A stretch of DNA of 64,000 nt from Olsenella sp. An285 (GTDB lineage: Bacteria; Actinomycetota; Coriobacteriia; Coriobacteriales; Atopobiaceae), in contig NZ_NFIZ01000003.1 of assembly GCF_002159625.1 (NCBI RefSeq), forward strand, positions 1 to 64,000, given 5' to 3'. Shown here piece by piece: positions 14,808-24,960 of the stretch (within the stretch, counting starts at the first letter, position 1; each line of letters opens with the position of its first letter). The position numbers were made by a program, and so were the translations under genes. A model generated the notes under the pieces. The model was not told the origin of the DNA. It saw only the letters and a list, made by a program, of their open reading frames with translations, and did no database searches.

Positions 14808-16546
14808 TGGACGGGGTGAGGCTCATCGCGCACTACCTGGGGCCCTATCGCAGGGACTTTCTCATTGCCGCGCTGTGCGTCGCGGTGGAGACGTCGCTCG
14901 AGCTCGTCATCCCCATGCTCATGGCCAACGTGGTGGACGACGGGATCCTTGCGCAGAACCTCGACGCCGTGGTCTCCAACGGCGCCCTCATGGTGGTCCT
15001 CGCGTTCGTCTCCCTTGCGCTCGGCTTCCTCTACGCGCGCTTCTCTGCCCGCGCCGCCATGGGGCTCGGCGCCCGCCTTCGCGAGGCCGAGTACGCCCAC
15101 GTGCAGGAGTTCTCGTTCGCCAACATCGACGACTTCGAGTCGTCCTCGCTCGTGACGCGCCTCACCACCGACGTCACCGTCATCCAGAACGCGCTCGTCT
15201 CCGGCACGCGCCCGCTCGTGCGCGGCCCCGTGATCCTGGTCATGGGCCTCATCTTTGCGGCGGTCATGTCGGCCGAGCTCGCGGTGGTCTTCTTCGTGGT
15301 GATGCCCGTGCTCGCCGCGGCCATGTTCCTCGTGGTGCGCAGGGTGGGGCCGCTCTACCGGGTGCTCCAGGGGGCCATGGACCAGCTGAACGACGCCCTC
15401 CAGGAGGACCTCGCCGCCATCCGCGTGATCAAGGCGTACGTCCGCGAGGGACACGTCGCGGAGCGCTTTGCCACGGTCAACGGGAGGCTCGCCTCCACCG
15501 CCACCCGCACCTTCCGCACGGCGGTCCTCAACACGCCCATCTTCCAGGGGACGATGTACGTCACCTGCGTCGCCATCCTCTGGTTCGGCGGGCAGATGAT
15601 CATCGCCGGGACGCTGCAGGTGGGCACCTTCACCGGCTTCATGAGCTACGTGCTGCAGATCGTGAACTCGCTCATGATGATCTCCAACGTCTTCCTGCTG
15701 CTCGCCCGTGCGGTCACGAGCATCGAGCGCGTGGGCGAGGTCCTGGGGGAGGAGCCCACGATCGTCTCCCCGGAGGGCGCCGTCACCGAGGTGCCGGACG
15801 GCCGCGTGGAGTTCGACCACGTGAGCTTCAAGTACGCCGCGGACGCCCAGAAGAACGTCCTCGACGACGTGTGCCTCTCGTTTGCCCCGGGCTCCACGGT
15901 GGGCGTCCTCGGCGGCACGGGCTCGGGAAAGTCCACGCTCGTGCAGCTGGTCGCGCGCCTCTACGACGCCACCTCGGGCACCGTGCGCGTGGGCGGGCGG
16001 GACGTGCGCGACTACGACCTCGCGGCGCTGCGCGACGCGGTGGGCGTGGTGCTCCAGAAGAACGTGCTCTTCTCGGGAACCGTGCGCGAGAACCTCGCCT
16101 GGGGAGACGCGGACGCCACGGACGAGCAGATGCTCGAGGCATGCCGCCTCGCCCGCGCGGACGAGTTCCTGGACCGCATAGGCGGGCTCGACGGCGACCT
16201 CGGCCAGGGCGGGGCGGGCGTGTCCGGCGGGCAGAAGCAGCGCCTGTGCATCGCGCGCGCCCTGCTCAAGCACCCGCGCGTCCTCATCTTCGACGACTCG
16301 ACCAGTGCGGTGGACATGGCCACGGACGCCGCCATCCGCGAGAACCTGGCAGGCCTCACGGGCGTGACCAAGATCGTGATCGCGCAGCGCGTGGCCTCGG
16401 TCATGGACGCGGACCAGATCGTGGTGCTGGACGACGGGCGCGTCCACGCGTGCGGCACCCACGAGGAGCTCCTCGCGCGTGACAACATCTACCAGGAGAT
16501 CTACGAGTCCCAGATAGGCTCTGGGATCAGCGGGGAGGTGGCGTAG
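14807..16546 (+). CDS. ABC exporter half-transporter, degenerate-site subunit
   Basis: The N-terminal six-helix exporter domain is followed by an ATPase domain with Walker A GGTGSGKST, signature VSGGQKQR and Walker B VLIFDDSTSAVD. The residue after the Walker B aspartate is Asp rather than the catalytic Glu, as in the non-hydrolysing site of heterodimeric exporters such as BmrC/BmrD and TM287/288. The 579-aa length is normal. The ATG shares its A with the marR stop TGA. It forms a pair with the next gene. Confidence 0.92.
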   Translation: MDGVRLIAHYLGPYRRDFLIAALCVAVETSLELVIPMLMANVVDDGILAQNLDAVVSNGALMVVLAFVSLALGFLYARFSARAAMGLGARLREAEYAHVQEFSFANIDDFESSSLVTRLTTDVTVIQNALVSGTRPLVRGPVILVMGLIFAAVMSAELAVVFFVVMPVLAAAMFLVVRRVGPLYRVLQGAMDQLNDALQEDLAAIRVIKAYVREGHVAERFATVNGRLASTATRTFRTAVLNTPIFQGTMYVTCVAILWFGGQMIIAGTLQVGTFTGFMSYVLQIVNSLMMISNVFLLLARAVTSIERVGEVLGEEPTIVSPEGAVTEVPDGRVEFDHVSFKYAADAQKNVLDDVCLSFAPGSTVGVLGGTGSGKSTLVQLVARLYDATSGTVRVGGRDVRDYDLAALRDAVGVVLQKNVLFSGTVRENLAWGDADATDEQMLEACRLARADEFLDRIGGLDGDLGQGGAGVSGGQKQRLCIARALLKHPRVLIFDDSTSAVDMATDAAIRENLAGLTGVTKIVIAQRVASVMDADQIVVLDDGRVHACGTHEELLARDNIYQEIYESQIGSGISGEVA

Positions 16547-18385
16547 ATGCCCGCGCGCCAGACCGCCGCGCCCGCGCGGCCCAAGAACATGCTCGTCACC
16601 CTGCGGCGCCTGCTCGCCTACATGAGCCACGCGCGCTGGCGCCTGCTCGTGGTGGCGGCGCTCGTGTGCGTGGCGGGCCTCGCCAACCTCGTGGGCACCT
16701 ACATGATCAAGCCCGTGGTCAACGCCGTGGGGGAGGGCGACTACGAGCTCTTCGTGCGCCTCGTCGTGCTCACGGGGGCCATCTACGCGGCGGGCGTGGC
16801 GTCTGCCGCCGGGTACACCCAGACGATGGTCCGTGCCGCCCAGAAGGTGGTCTTTGACATCCGTCGCGACCTCTTCTCCCACATCGAGGGCCTGCCGCTC
16901 TCGTTCTTCGACCGCACGCGCCACGGCGACGTCATGAGCTACTTCACCAACGACGTGGACACCGTCTCCGAGGCGCTCAACAACAGCTTCGCCAACCTCG
17001 TGCAGGCGGCGGTGCAGATCGTGGGCACGCTCACGCTGCTCCTGGTGCTCGACTGGCGCCTCACGCTCATCACGATCGCGTGCGACCTGGGAATCGCCCT
17101 CTACGTGCGCTTCTCCGGCGGCAGGAGCCGGCGCTACTTCGCGCGCCAGCAGGCCGAGCTCGGCGGGCTCGACGGCTACGTGGAGGAGATGATCTCCGGC
17201 CAGAAGGTCGTCAAGGTCTTCAACCACGAGGCCGCCAACCTGGAGCGCTTCCGCGAGCTCAACGGACGCCTCCAGGAGGCGGGCACGTCCGCCCAGGCCT
17301 ACGCCTCCACCATGGTGCCGGTCACCGTGTGCGTGGGATACGTGAACTACGCCATCGTGACCATCGCGGGCGCCCTTCTCGCCCTGGGCGGCACGATGGA
17401 CGTGGGCTCCCTCGCGAGCTACCTCGTCTTCGTGCGCCAGGCGGTGGCCCCCATCAACCAGTTCACCCAGCAGGGCAACTTCCTGCTCACGGCCCTTGCC
17501 GGCGCCGAGCGCATCTTCTCTGTGATGGAGCTTGCGCCCGAGGTGGACGAGGGCGTGGTGCGCCTCGAGCACGCCGACGACGTGGAGGCCGCGCGCGTGG
17601 CCGCGGGCGCGGCCGGCTGGGCGTGGCTCATCGACGGCGAGCACGTGCCGCTTCAGGGCGACGTGCGCTTCTACAACGTGGACTTTGGCTACGAGGAGGG
17701 GCAGACCGTCCTCAAGGACCTCACGCTCTACGCCAAGCCCGGGCAGAAGATCGCCTTCGTGGGATCCACGGGCGCGGGGAAGACCACCATCACCAACCTC
17801 ATCAACCGCTTCTACGAGACGCGTTCCGGCGCGATCACCTACGACGGCATCGACGTGCGGGACATCGAGAAGACGTCGCTGCGTCGCTCGCTGGGCATCG
17901 TGCTCCAGGACACGCACCTCTTTGCCGGCACCATCGCGGACAACATTCGCTTTGGCAAGCTCGACGCCACGGACGAGGAGGTCCGGGCGGCGGCGTGCGT
18001 GGCCAACGCGGACGGCTTCATCAGCCGCCTGCCGCGCGGCTACGACACGCCCGTGGTCGCCGACGGCGCCAACCTCTCCCAGGGCCAGCGGCAGCTGCTC
18101 GCCATCGCCCGAGCCGCCGTGGCCGACCCGCCGGTGCTCATCCTCGACGAGGCCACCTCGAGCATCGACACGCGCACCGAGGCCCTCATCCAGCGCGGCA
18201 TGGACGGCCTCATGGCGGGGCGCACGGTCTTCGTGATCGCGCACCGCCTCTCCACCGTGCGCAACGCGGACGCCATCATGGTGCTCGAGCACGGGCGCAT
18301 CGTCGAGCGCGGGACCCACGAGGAGCTGCTCGCGCAGCGCGGCGAGTACTGGCAGCTCTGGACCGGCGCCAAGGAGCTGGACTAG
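16547..18385 (+). CDS. ABC exporter half-transporter, canonical-site subunit
   Basis: This 612-aa partner carries Walker A GSTGAGKTT, signature LSQGQRQ and a canonical Walker B with catalytic Glu (VLILDEATSSID). About 45 extra residues lie between the transmembrane and ATPase domains (around 350-375), as in several BmrD-like subunits. It starts directly after the stop of the first subunit. The pair probably exports drugs or lipophilic compounds under MarR control. Confidence 0.92.
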   Translation: MPARQTAAPARPKNMLVTLRRLLAYMSHARWRLLVVAALVCVAGLANLVGTYMIKPVVNAVGEGDYELFVRLVVLTGAIYAAGVASAAGYTQTMVRAAQKVVFDIRRDLFSHIEGLPLSFFDRTRHGDVMSYFTNDVDTVSEALNNSFANLVQAAVQIVGTLTLLLVLDWRLTLITIACDLGIALYVRFSGGRSRRYFARQQAELGGLDGYVEEMISGQKVVKVFNHEAANLERFRELNGRLQEAGTSAQAYASTMVPVTVCVGYVNYAIVTIAGALLALGGTMDVGSLASYLVFVRQAVAPINQFTQQGNFLLTALAGAERIFSVMELAPEVDEGVVRLEHADDVEAARVAAGAAGWAWLIDGEHVPLQGDVRFYNVDFGYEEGQTVLKDLTLYAKPGQKIAFVGSTGAGKTTITNLINRFYETRSGAITYDGIDVRDIEKTSLRRSLGIVLQDTHLFAGTIADNIRFGKLDATDEEVRAAACVANADGFISRLPRGYDTPVVADGANLSQGQRQLLAIARAAVADPPVLILDEATSSIDTRTEALIQRGMDGLMAGRTVFVIAHRLSTVRNADAIMVLEHGRIVERGTHEELLAQRGEYWQLWTGAKELD

Positions 18386-18411
18386 GGGCGGCGCGCCTTT
18401 CGGCCCGCCCC
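18385..18411 (+). terminator. GC hairpin after the exporter operon
   Basis: GGGGCGG and CCGCCCC form the stem starting at the stop codon. No T-run follows, so efficiency is uncertain. Confidence 0.4.
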
Positions 18412-18416
18412 CCCGC

Positions 18417-18555
18417 GAGGGTATGTGCAGTACCCGGTCAGGTTATGTACACTTTTCGGCTGGAGCGCTCTTCCTGCCGGCTCATCTAGCTGCGAAGACG
18501 TGAGCGCTCAAGTCTGGGGGGTGTACATACCCCACGGGTGACTGCGCATACCCTC
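18417..18555. repeat. 139-bp nested inverted repeat
   Basis: The outer arms 18417-18431 and 18541-18555 match over 15 bp with one G-T pair (GAGGGTATGTGCAGT against ACTGCGCATACCCTC). Inner arms ACCCG/CGGGT and TATGTACAC/GTGTACATA nest inside, around a loop holding two GAGCGCTC palindromes. The remaining bases to 18710 contain no recognisable gene. Confidence 0.8.
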
Positions 18556-18710
18556 ACAGGGGGCGCGCATACTCTGCAGCAGCACGCGCCCGGGAGGCAC
18601 GCTCGCGGCAGGATAGGACACGGGACCATACAGCACCCGCCCTCAGGATGCGATTTGCGGCGTGGGCGCGCGGTGTTGTATGGTCGGCCGAATAGGAGGC
18701 CCGAGGCCCG

Positions 18711-19322
18711 ATGGGAGTCGACATGGCAAAGCAGACCTGGCAGGGCGGCAACATGCTCTACCCGCTGCCCGCGGTGATGGTGAGCTGCGCAAACGAGGCG
18801 GGCGAGAAGGACATCGTCACGGTGGCGTGGGCGGGGACCGTCTGCACCAACCCTCCGATGCTCTCCATCTCCCTCAGGCCGGAGCGCCACAGCTATCACA
18901 TCGTCCGCGAGTCCGGCGAGTTCGTGGTGAACCTCGTGACGGCTCGGCTCCAGCGCGCGTGCGACTGGTGCGGCGTGCGGTCCGGCCGCGACTACGACAA
19001 GTGGGCCGAGTGCCGCCTCACTCCGGCGCCCGCGACCACGCTCGGGCTCGCTCCGGCGATCGCGGAGTCTCCCGTGAGCATTGAGTGCCGCGTGCGCGAC
19101 GTGCTGGAGCTGGGGAGCCATCACATGTTCCTGGCGGAGGTCACGGCGGTGCAGGTTGAGGAGGGGCTGCTGGACGAGCGTGGCAGGCTCGACCTGGCCC
19201 GCGCGGGCCTCACCGCCTACAGCCACGGTGAGTACTTCGAGCTGGGCCGCCGCATCGGTACGTTTGGCTACTCCGTGAGAAAGCGTCCCGCCAAGGGGGG
19301 ACGCCCCGGTCGCTCCCGCTAG
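18711..19322 (+). CDS. Flavin-reductase-like FMN-binding protein
   Basis: A 203-aa split-barrel protein of the flavin reductase/FMN-binding family. It opens with GGNMLYPLPAVMVSCA, followed by NPPMLSISLRPERHSYHIV and FVVNLVTA, the FMN-contact core. It probably reduces flavin or acts as a small flavoprotein; the partner is unknown. ATG 18711 follows AGGAGG by 11 bp. ATG 18723 with GGGAG 5 bp upstream is equally possible. Its stop overlaps the stop of the convergent flippase gene. Confidence 0.85.
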   Translation: MGVDMAKQTWQGGNMLYPLPAVMVSCANEAGEKDIVTVAWAGTVCTNPPMLSISLRPERHSYHIVRESGEFVVNLVTARLQRACDWCGVRSGRDYDKWAECRLTPAPATTLGLAPAIAESPVSIECRVRDVLELGSHHMFLAEVTAVQVEEGLLDERGRLDLARAGLTAYSHGEYFELGRRIGTFGYSVRKRPAKGGRPGRSR

Positions 19323-20785
19323 TACCCGCGCGACATGCGCCGCCTGATCGCGACGTACTCCATCACCAGCAGCACCAGCAGGATCGCCATGGAGACGAGC
19401 GAGCCCACCACGGCTCCGGCGAGCCCCGCGAAGTTCACGAGCAGCATCGCCACCGGCACCGCGAACGCAAAGGCGATGAGGTAGAGCTTGGAGACCTCCG
19501 CCTGCGCGCGCAGCACCGTGATGATCTGGTACAGGAAGTCGATGCAGGCGCAGACGCCGCCCGTCCCCACCATCACCAGGGCGAGGCTGCGGAACTGCTC
19601 GAAGTCGATGCCGTACATGACGCTCATGATGGGGATGCCGAGCCAGGCCATGAAGAGCGCCATCGCGCCCGTGATGAGCGCGATCACGCCCACCATCGCG
19701 AGCACCAAGAGGTCAAAGCGGCGGTGGCGCGACGGGTCGTCCCAGATGCGCGCCAGGCGCACGAGCTGGGGCTTGTAGATGACGCCGGCCACCATGAGGA
19801 TGGAGTGCGCCGGGAAGTAGAGCGCGTTGTAGTAGAGCTGGTTGTCGTATGAGAGCGCGCCCTCCATCGCGAACTTGGGCACGGAGTCGATGAGGTTGTA
19901 GAGGAAGAGCGCCAGGAACAGCGGGAAGCACTCCACAAAGAGGTCGCGCACGCCGCGGAAGCTGGCCGGCAGGCTCTTCTCGGTCTCAAAGAGCGCGAGC
20001 GGCACCGTGAGCAGCACGAGCGAGGCCACCCCGCCCGCCGCCATGGCAAAGCTCGCCACCGCCAGGTTGCGCGTGAGGAACAGGATGACGGAGAACGCCA
20101 CGAGCCCCAGCGCGCAGCGGGCCGCCTGGGAGAGGCCGGCCAGGTAGAGCTTGTCCTTCTGCTGGAGGCGCCCCTCGTAGACGTCTGCCAGGCCGTCCAC
20201 CGCGCGGAACACCAGCACGCCCATGCAGATGGCGAACATCTGGGGGTCGTAGCCGCGCACCTGGCACCAGAGCCAGCCCACCACCAGCATGAGGGCGCAC
20301 GTGAGGAAGCGCTGGATCTGGTAGTCCAGGAACGAGCGCATGTCGTCCAGGTCGGACACCTGGTACGTGCGCACGCCGTAGTTCGCCAGGAACAGCAGCA
20401 GGGTGCCCACCGTGAACGCCATGGAGAAGAGGCCCGCCTGCTCGGCCCCCACGAGCCACGTGCAGACCATCGTGAGCAGGGGGAAGAGCATGCCCCACGC
20501 CGCCTGGCCCGCGGTGTTGCACATGTAGTCGCGCTTGGTCTGGTGCGCCAGGTACTGCTCGGTCTGCTCGGAGAGCTTGCCGCCAAAGACCGCGCCGATG
20601 AGGCGGTTCCACCAGTCGTTGGCCGCCCGGGAGAGGAGGCCGGGCTGCCTCGCCGGTCTCTCGGCGCGCTTGCCCCGCTTCTTGGTGACCACGCCGTAGC
20701 GCGGGGTCTTGGGCGAGCCGCCCGCCGACCGCACGGGCGTCACCTCGCGTCGGCGCACAAGGCGCCTGAACGGGTTCTCTGGCAC
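19319..20785 (-). CDS. Polysaccharide-flippase-like integral membrane protein
   Basis: About 12-14 hydrophobic segments run through this 488-aa protein after a basic cytoplasmic head of ~70 residues. The layout resembles MOP-superfamily flippases (RfbX/Wzx type): paired helices near WGMLFPLLTMVCTWL, a central SDLDDMRSFLDYQ loop, and a late VGSLVSMAILLVLLVMEYV pair. It probably moves a lipid-linked glycan across the membrane, but no glycosyltransferase lies nearby. GTG 20785 is chosen because AGGAGG stands 8 bp upstream; a GTG at 20794 is too close to that site. Confidence 0.72.
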   Translation of the reverse strand: MPENPFRRLVRRREVTPVRSAGGSPKTPRYGVVTKKRGKRAERPARQPGLLSRAANDWWNRLIGAVFGGKLSEQTEQYLAHQTKRDYMCNTAGQAAWGMLFPLLTMVCTWLVGAEQAGLFSMAFTVGTLLLFLANYGVRTYQVSDLDDMRSFLDYQIQRFLTCALMLVVGWLWCQVRGYDPQMFAICMGVLVFRAVDGLADVYEGRLQQKDKLYLAGLSQAARCALGLVAFSVILFLTRNLAVASFAMAAGGVASLVLLTVPLALFETEKSLPASFRGVRDLFVECFPLFLALFLYNLIDSVPKFAMEGALSYDNQLYYNALYFPAHSILMVAGVIYKPQLVRLARIWDDPSRHRRFDLLVLAMVGVIALITGAMALFMAWLGIPIMSVMYGIDFEQFRSLALVMVGTGGVCACIDFLYQIITVLRAQAEVSKLYLIAFAFAVPVAMLLVNFAGLAGAVVGSLVSMAILLVLLVMEYVAIRRRMSRGY

Positions 20786-20962
20786 GTGACGCACCTCCTC
20801 TCGCGTTGCTCACACGCGAGATTGTACCGCCGCTTGCGGGGCGGCGCCGCGCGCCCGTCTCCCACGTGAACAACCTGTTTCCCGCCCGTTAGGTCTTGGT
20901 TGACGGGCGTTTCCCGGGGTATCTTCTAGAGAGTCGACCGCACACCCGTAAAAGGAGCAACG

Positions 20963-23665
20963 TTGGCCGAGAAGAACCTGCAGCTGGTAAGCGATTCCGC
21001 TATTATTCCCGTCCTTAACGTTCCCGGCAGCATCGCCGAGAACATGGCGCTGTTCCTGCGCCTGGTGCGCAAGGTGCTCGAGGAGTTCGACCCCAAGCTC
21101 CGCGCCACCTTCGACGTTCTTCTCGCCGACGCGATGCGCGCCAACGCTGACGAGGCCTCGGAGACCGCGGACGAGCGCGCTGCCTTCGCCGAGCTCGAGG
21201 ACATCGTGGGCCACCTGGACACGCGCTCGGCGACGCTGGTCATGCGCGCCTTCGTGGCCTACTTCCACCTTGCCAACATCTGCGAGGAGAACTACCGCGT
21301 GGGGTCGCTCCGCACGCGCGAGAGCGCGGTGGACGTCACCGAGCGCGAGGACCCGATCAACGACATCACCGTCGCCTACCGCCAGCTGGTTGACGAGTGC
21401 GGCCGCGGCCGCGCCATCGCGCTGCTGCAGCGCCTGGAGTTCCGCCCGGTCTTCACCGCACACCCCACGGAGGCGCGCCGCAAGGCGGTCGAGGGCAAGA
21501 TCCGCCGCATCGCGGGGCTGCTGGAGGAGCGCCCCGGCCTCTCGGGCGCCGCGCTCGCGGAGAACGAGCGCCGGATGCTCCAGGAGATCGACGCGCTCCT
21601 GCGCACCTCGCCCATCGCGCACAAGAAGCCCACGCCCGTCGAGGAGGCCGACACTATCGTCGACATCTTCGACAACACGCTCTTCGACATGGTGCCGGAC
21701 GTCTACCGCCGCTTCGACGACTGGGAGCTCGGCGAGAAGGCGGGCACCGTGCCGCCCGTGTGCCCGGCGTTCTTCCACCCGGGCAGCTGGATCGGCTCGG
21801 ACAGGGACGGAAACCCCAACGTCACCGCGCGCGTGAGCCGCCAGGTGGCCGAGAAGTTTCGCACCCACGTGCTCGAGCGCCTCGCGGACGCGACGCAGGA
21901 GACGGGGCGCAACCTCACCCTGGACGCCATCTCCACCCCGCCCTCGGACCAGCTCGTGAACCTCTGGAACCACCAGGTGGAGATGAGCGAGGAGCTCACC
22001 GCCCGAGCCCTGGGGATCTCCGCGAGCGAGCTCCACCGCGCCGCGATGCTCGTCATCTCCGAGCGCCTGCGCGCCACGGCGGTCCGCACGGCGGACGTCA
22101 TGTACGCCAGCGCCGACGACTACATCGCCGACCTGCGCGTCGTTCAGTCCTCGCTCGCGCGCGCCGGCGCCACGCGCGCCGCCTACGGCCCGGTCCAGCG
22201 GCTCATCTGGCAGGCACAGACCTTTGGGTTCCACCTCGTGGAGATGGAGTTCCGCCAGCACTCGCTCGTGCACCGTCGCGCGCTCGAGGACATAGAGGAG
22301 CACGGGCGCTGGGGCGAGCGCGGGGAGCTCGAGCCCATGACGCGCGAGGTGCTGGACACGTTCCGCGCCATAGCGCAGATCCAGCGGCGCAACGGGATTG
22401 ATGCCGCGCGGCGCTACATCATCTCGTTCACCAGGTCGGCAGAGGACGTGGCCAACGTCTACCGCCTCGCGCACCTGGCCTTCGCGCACGAGGCCGACGT
22501 CCCCGTGCTCGACGTCATCCCGCTCTTCGAGCAGATCGAGGACCTCGAGGGCGCCGTCGACACCCTCGACGCCGTGATCGCCCTGCCCGAGGTCCAGCGC
22601 CGCCTGGAGCAGACGGGGCGGCGCCTCGAGGTCATGCTCGGCTACTCGGACTCCTCGAAGGACGCCGGCCCCACCTCGGCCACCCTCGTGCTGCACGCCA
22701 CGCAGGAGGCCATCGCGCGCTGGGCGGAGGAGAACAGCATCGACCTCGTGCTCATGCACGGTCGCGGCGGCGCCGTGGGACGCGGCGGCGGCCCGGCAAA
22801 CCGCGCGGTGCTCTCCCAGCCCAAGGGGTCGGTCAACTGCTGCTTCAAGCTCACGGAGCAGGGCGAGGTCATCTTCGCCCGCTACGGCGACCCCACGCTC
22901 GCGCGGCGCCACGTGGAGTCAGTCGCCGGCGCCACGCTCCTCCAGTCCGCGCCCTCTATCGAGTGGCTCAACACCGAGACCGGCGAGAAGTACGCCGACC
23001 TCGCGGCGGAGCTCGACGCCGCCTCGCGCGAGCGCTACCACGACCTGCTGCACACGGAGGGCTTCGCGGAGTGGTTCTCCACGGTGACCCCGCTCGCCGA
23101 GGTTGGCCTCATGCCCATCGGCAGCCGCCCGGCCAAGCGCGGGCTGGGTGCCAAGTCCCTCGACGACCTGCGTGCCATCCCCTGGATCTTCTCGTGGAGC
23201 CAGGCGCGCATCAACCTGGCGGCCTGGTACGGCCTGGGCACGGCGTGCGAGAGGGTGGGGGACCTCGAGCGCCTGCGCGAGGCCTACGCGGAGTGGCCGC
23301 TCTTCACCACGTTCGTGGACAACGTGGAGATGTCGCTCTCCAAGGTGGACGAGCGCATCGCGCGGCTCTACCTCTCGCTGGGGGACCGCGACGACCTCGT
23401 GGAGAAGGTCCTGGACGAGATGGAGCTCACGCGGCGCTGGGTGCTCGCCATCGCGGGCGACGAGTGGCCGCTGCAGAACCGGCGCGTGCTCGGCCCCGTG
23501 ATCCGCATGAGGCTGCCGTTCGTGAACGTGCTCTCCGTGGCCCAGGCCCACGCGCTGCGCCGCCTGCGCACGGGCGACCTCTCGCCCGAGGAGCGCGACC
23601 AGCTGACCTACCTCATCCTCTGCACCGTCTCCGGCGTGGCTGCGGGCCTGCAGAACACGGGGTGA
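20963..23665 (+). CDS. ppc: Phosphoenolpyruvate carboxylase
   Basis: Carboxylates PEP to oxaloacetate, replenishing the reductive branch toward succinate and aspartate. All family motifs are present: FTAHPTEARRK with the catalytic His, GSWIGSDRDGNPNVT, GYSDSSKDAG, the glycine-rich loop GRGGAVGRGGGP, and the C-terminal QNTG. The 900 aa match the family. TTG 20963 follows AAAGGAG. Upstream, TTGGTT at 20897 and TATCTT at 20920 with a 17-bp gap form a weak promoter candidate. The second to fifth codons contain the over-represented word CGAGAAGAAC. Confidence 0.96.
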   Translation: MAEKNLQLVSDSAIIPVLNVPGSIAENMALFLRLVRKVLEEFDPKLRATFDVLLADAMRANADEASETADERAAFAELEDIVGHLDTRSATLVMRAFVAYFHLANICEENYRVGSLRTRESAVDVTEREDPINDITVAYRQLVDECGRGRAIALLQRLEFRPVFTAHPTEARRKAVEGKIRRIAGLLEERPGLSGAALAENERRMLQEIDALLRTSPIAHKKPTPVEEADTIVDIFDNTLFDMVPDVYRRFDDWELGEKAGTVPPVCPAFFHPGSWIGSDRDGNPNVTARVSRQVAEKFRTHVLERLADATQETGRNLTLDAISTPPSDQLVNLWNHQVEMSEELTARALGISASELHRAAMLVISERLRATAVRTADVMYASADDYIADLRVVQSSLARAGATRAAYGPVQRLIWQAQTFGFHLVEMEFRQHSLVHRRALEDIEEHGRWGERGELEPMTREVLDTFRAIAQIQRRNGIDAARRYIISFTRSAEDVANVYRLAHLAFAHEADVPVLDVIPLFEQIEDLEGAVDTLDAVIALPEVQRRLEQTGRRLEVMLGYSDSSKDAGPTSATLVLHATQEAIARWAEENSIDLVLMHGRGGAVGRGGGPANRAVLSQPKGSVNCCFKLTEQGEVIFARYGDPTLARRHVESVAGATLLQSAPSIEWLNTETGEKYADLAAELDAASRERYHDLLHTEGFAEWFSTVTPLAEVGLMPIGSRPAKRGLGAKSLDDLRAIPWIFSWSQARINLAAWYGLGTACERVGDLERLREAYAEWPLFTTFVDNVEMSLSKVDERIARLYLSLGDRDDLVEKVLDEMELTRRWVLAIAGDEWPLQNRRVLGPVIRMRLPFVNVLSVAQAHALRRLRTGDLSPEERDQLTYLILCTVSGVAAGLQNTG

Positions 23666-23699
23666 TCCCGGGCGCGCGGGAGCGGCTGGTGCCACGCGC

Positions 23700-24596
23700 C
23701 TAGTCGTCGACCTCCGCGGCCGGGCCGTCCGTGAGAGCCTCGCGGCACGTCGATAGTCGCTCGCGCGCCTCGTGCGGCAGCTCGGGGTAGCGAGGGTCGA
23801 TCTTCTCGAGCACGTCAAGAAGGACCTCGGACACCAGGACGCGCGTGACCCACTTCTGGTCTGCCGGAATCACGAACCAGGGGGCGTGCTCGGTCGCCGT
23901 GGCGCCGATCATCTCCTCGTAGGCCTTCTGGTACTCGTCCCACTCCATGCGCTCGGAGAGGTCGCTCTCGGAGAACTTCCAGTTCTTGGATTCGTCGTCT
24001 ATGCGCTCGAGGAAGCGCTCGCGCTGCTTGTCCGCGCTCACGTTGAGGAAGATCTTGACGATGCGGTTTCCGGTTCGCCAGAGGTAGCGCTCGAAGCCCC
24101 GGATGTCCTCGAAGCGCTCCTGGAAGTAGCGCCTCTCGCTCATGTCCGTGCAGCGGCACGGAAGCTGGTAGTCCCTCCAGAGCCCGTGGACGCGCACGAC
24201 GAGAGACTCCTCGTAGTAGGAGCGGTTGAACACGGCGATCTTGCCGCGCTCCGGCAGCGCGCCAAAGCTGCGCCAGAGAAAGCCGTGCGCGCGGTCCACG
24301 CTCGTGGGCTGCTTGAAGCTGCGCACGTCGATGCCCGTGGGGTTGATGCCGCCCAGGACGTGGCGGATGGTGGAGTCCTTGCCGGCGGCGTCCATGGCCT
24401 GAAGGACGATGACGAGGCTCTCGCGCGCCTCTGCGTAGAGGCGGTCCTGCAGGGCCTCGATGCGCGCCTTGTTGGCCTCGAGCCGCTGCTCGTACTCGGG
24501 GCGAAGCTCCGAGTCCAGCTTGAGCGAGGTGGGGAACTTCTCCAGCTTGAGGTTCTTCTCGCCCGTCACCATAAAGTCGCGGATGTCGATGCCCAT
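23700..24596 (-). CDS. ppk2: Polyphosphate kinase 2 family protein
   Basis: PPK2 enzymes transfer phosphate between polyphosphate and nucleotides. This single-domain 298-aa protein has the Walker-A-like AMDAAGKDSTIRHV, the conserved NRSYYEESLVVRVH and a lid region rich in Arg and Lys (FLERIDDESKNWKF). The length fits the class that phosphorylates AMP or ADP with polyphosphate; the preferred nucleotide cannot be told from sequence. ATG 24596 has AAGGAGG upstream. Convergent with ppc, 34 bp apart. Confidence 0.9.
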   Translation of the reverse strand: MGIDIRDFMVTGEKNLKLEKFPTSLKLDSELRPEYEQRLEANKARIEALQDRLYAEARESLVIVLQAMDAAGKDSTIRHVLGGINPTGIDVRSFKQPTSVDRAHGFLWRSFGALPERGKIAVFNRSYYEESLVVRVHGLWRDYQLPCRCTDMSERRYFQERFEDIRGFERYLWRTGNRIVKIFLNVSADKQRERFLERIDDESKNWKFSESDLSERMEWDEYQKAYEEMIGATATEHAPWFVIPADQKWVTRVLVSEVLLDVLEKIDPRYPELPHEARERLSTCREALTDGPAAEVDD

Positions 24597-24960
24597 GCTG
24601 CCTCCTTGCGTCTTTCTTCCCTTGTTCCCGATTCTTGGGCCGGTCGTACCGGGGTTCCCATGGGCGTTGCGAGAATCGGGGCCAGGGCGCCTCTGGCGAG
24701 AAGCACGTTGTCAAATGCGCGGCCATGGCACTGCGACGACGCACGCTGAGCCTGGAGAGGCGGCCTTCAACTGGGCATCTGCTGTTCTCAGCCTCAGACG
24801 GGGCCGTCCTTCTCGCCCGTTGCGGCTCCTGGTTGTGACATGGTCACGTTTTTGGCAACGCCGGAAAGGGATTTGGTGACACAGCCCTCATTTTGGCAAC
24901 GACATTGTCGCCCGATTCCCGAAAAAGTTTCCCGCATGTAACTCAATCGGCGAGCGGCGC

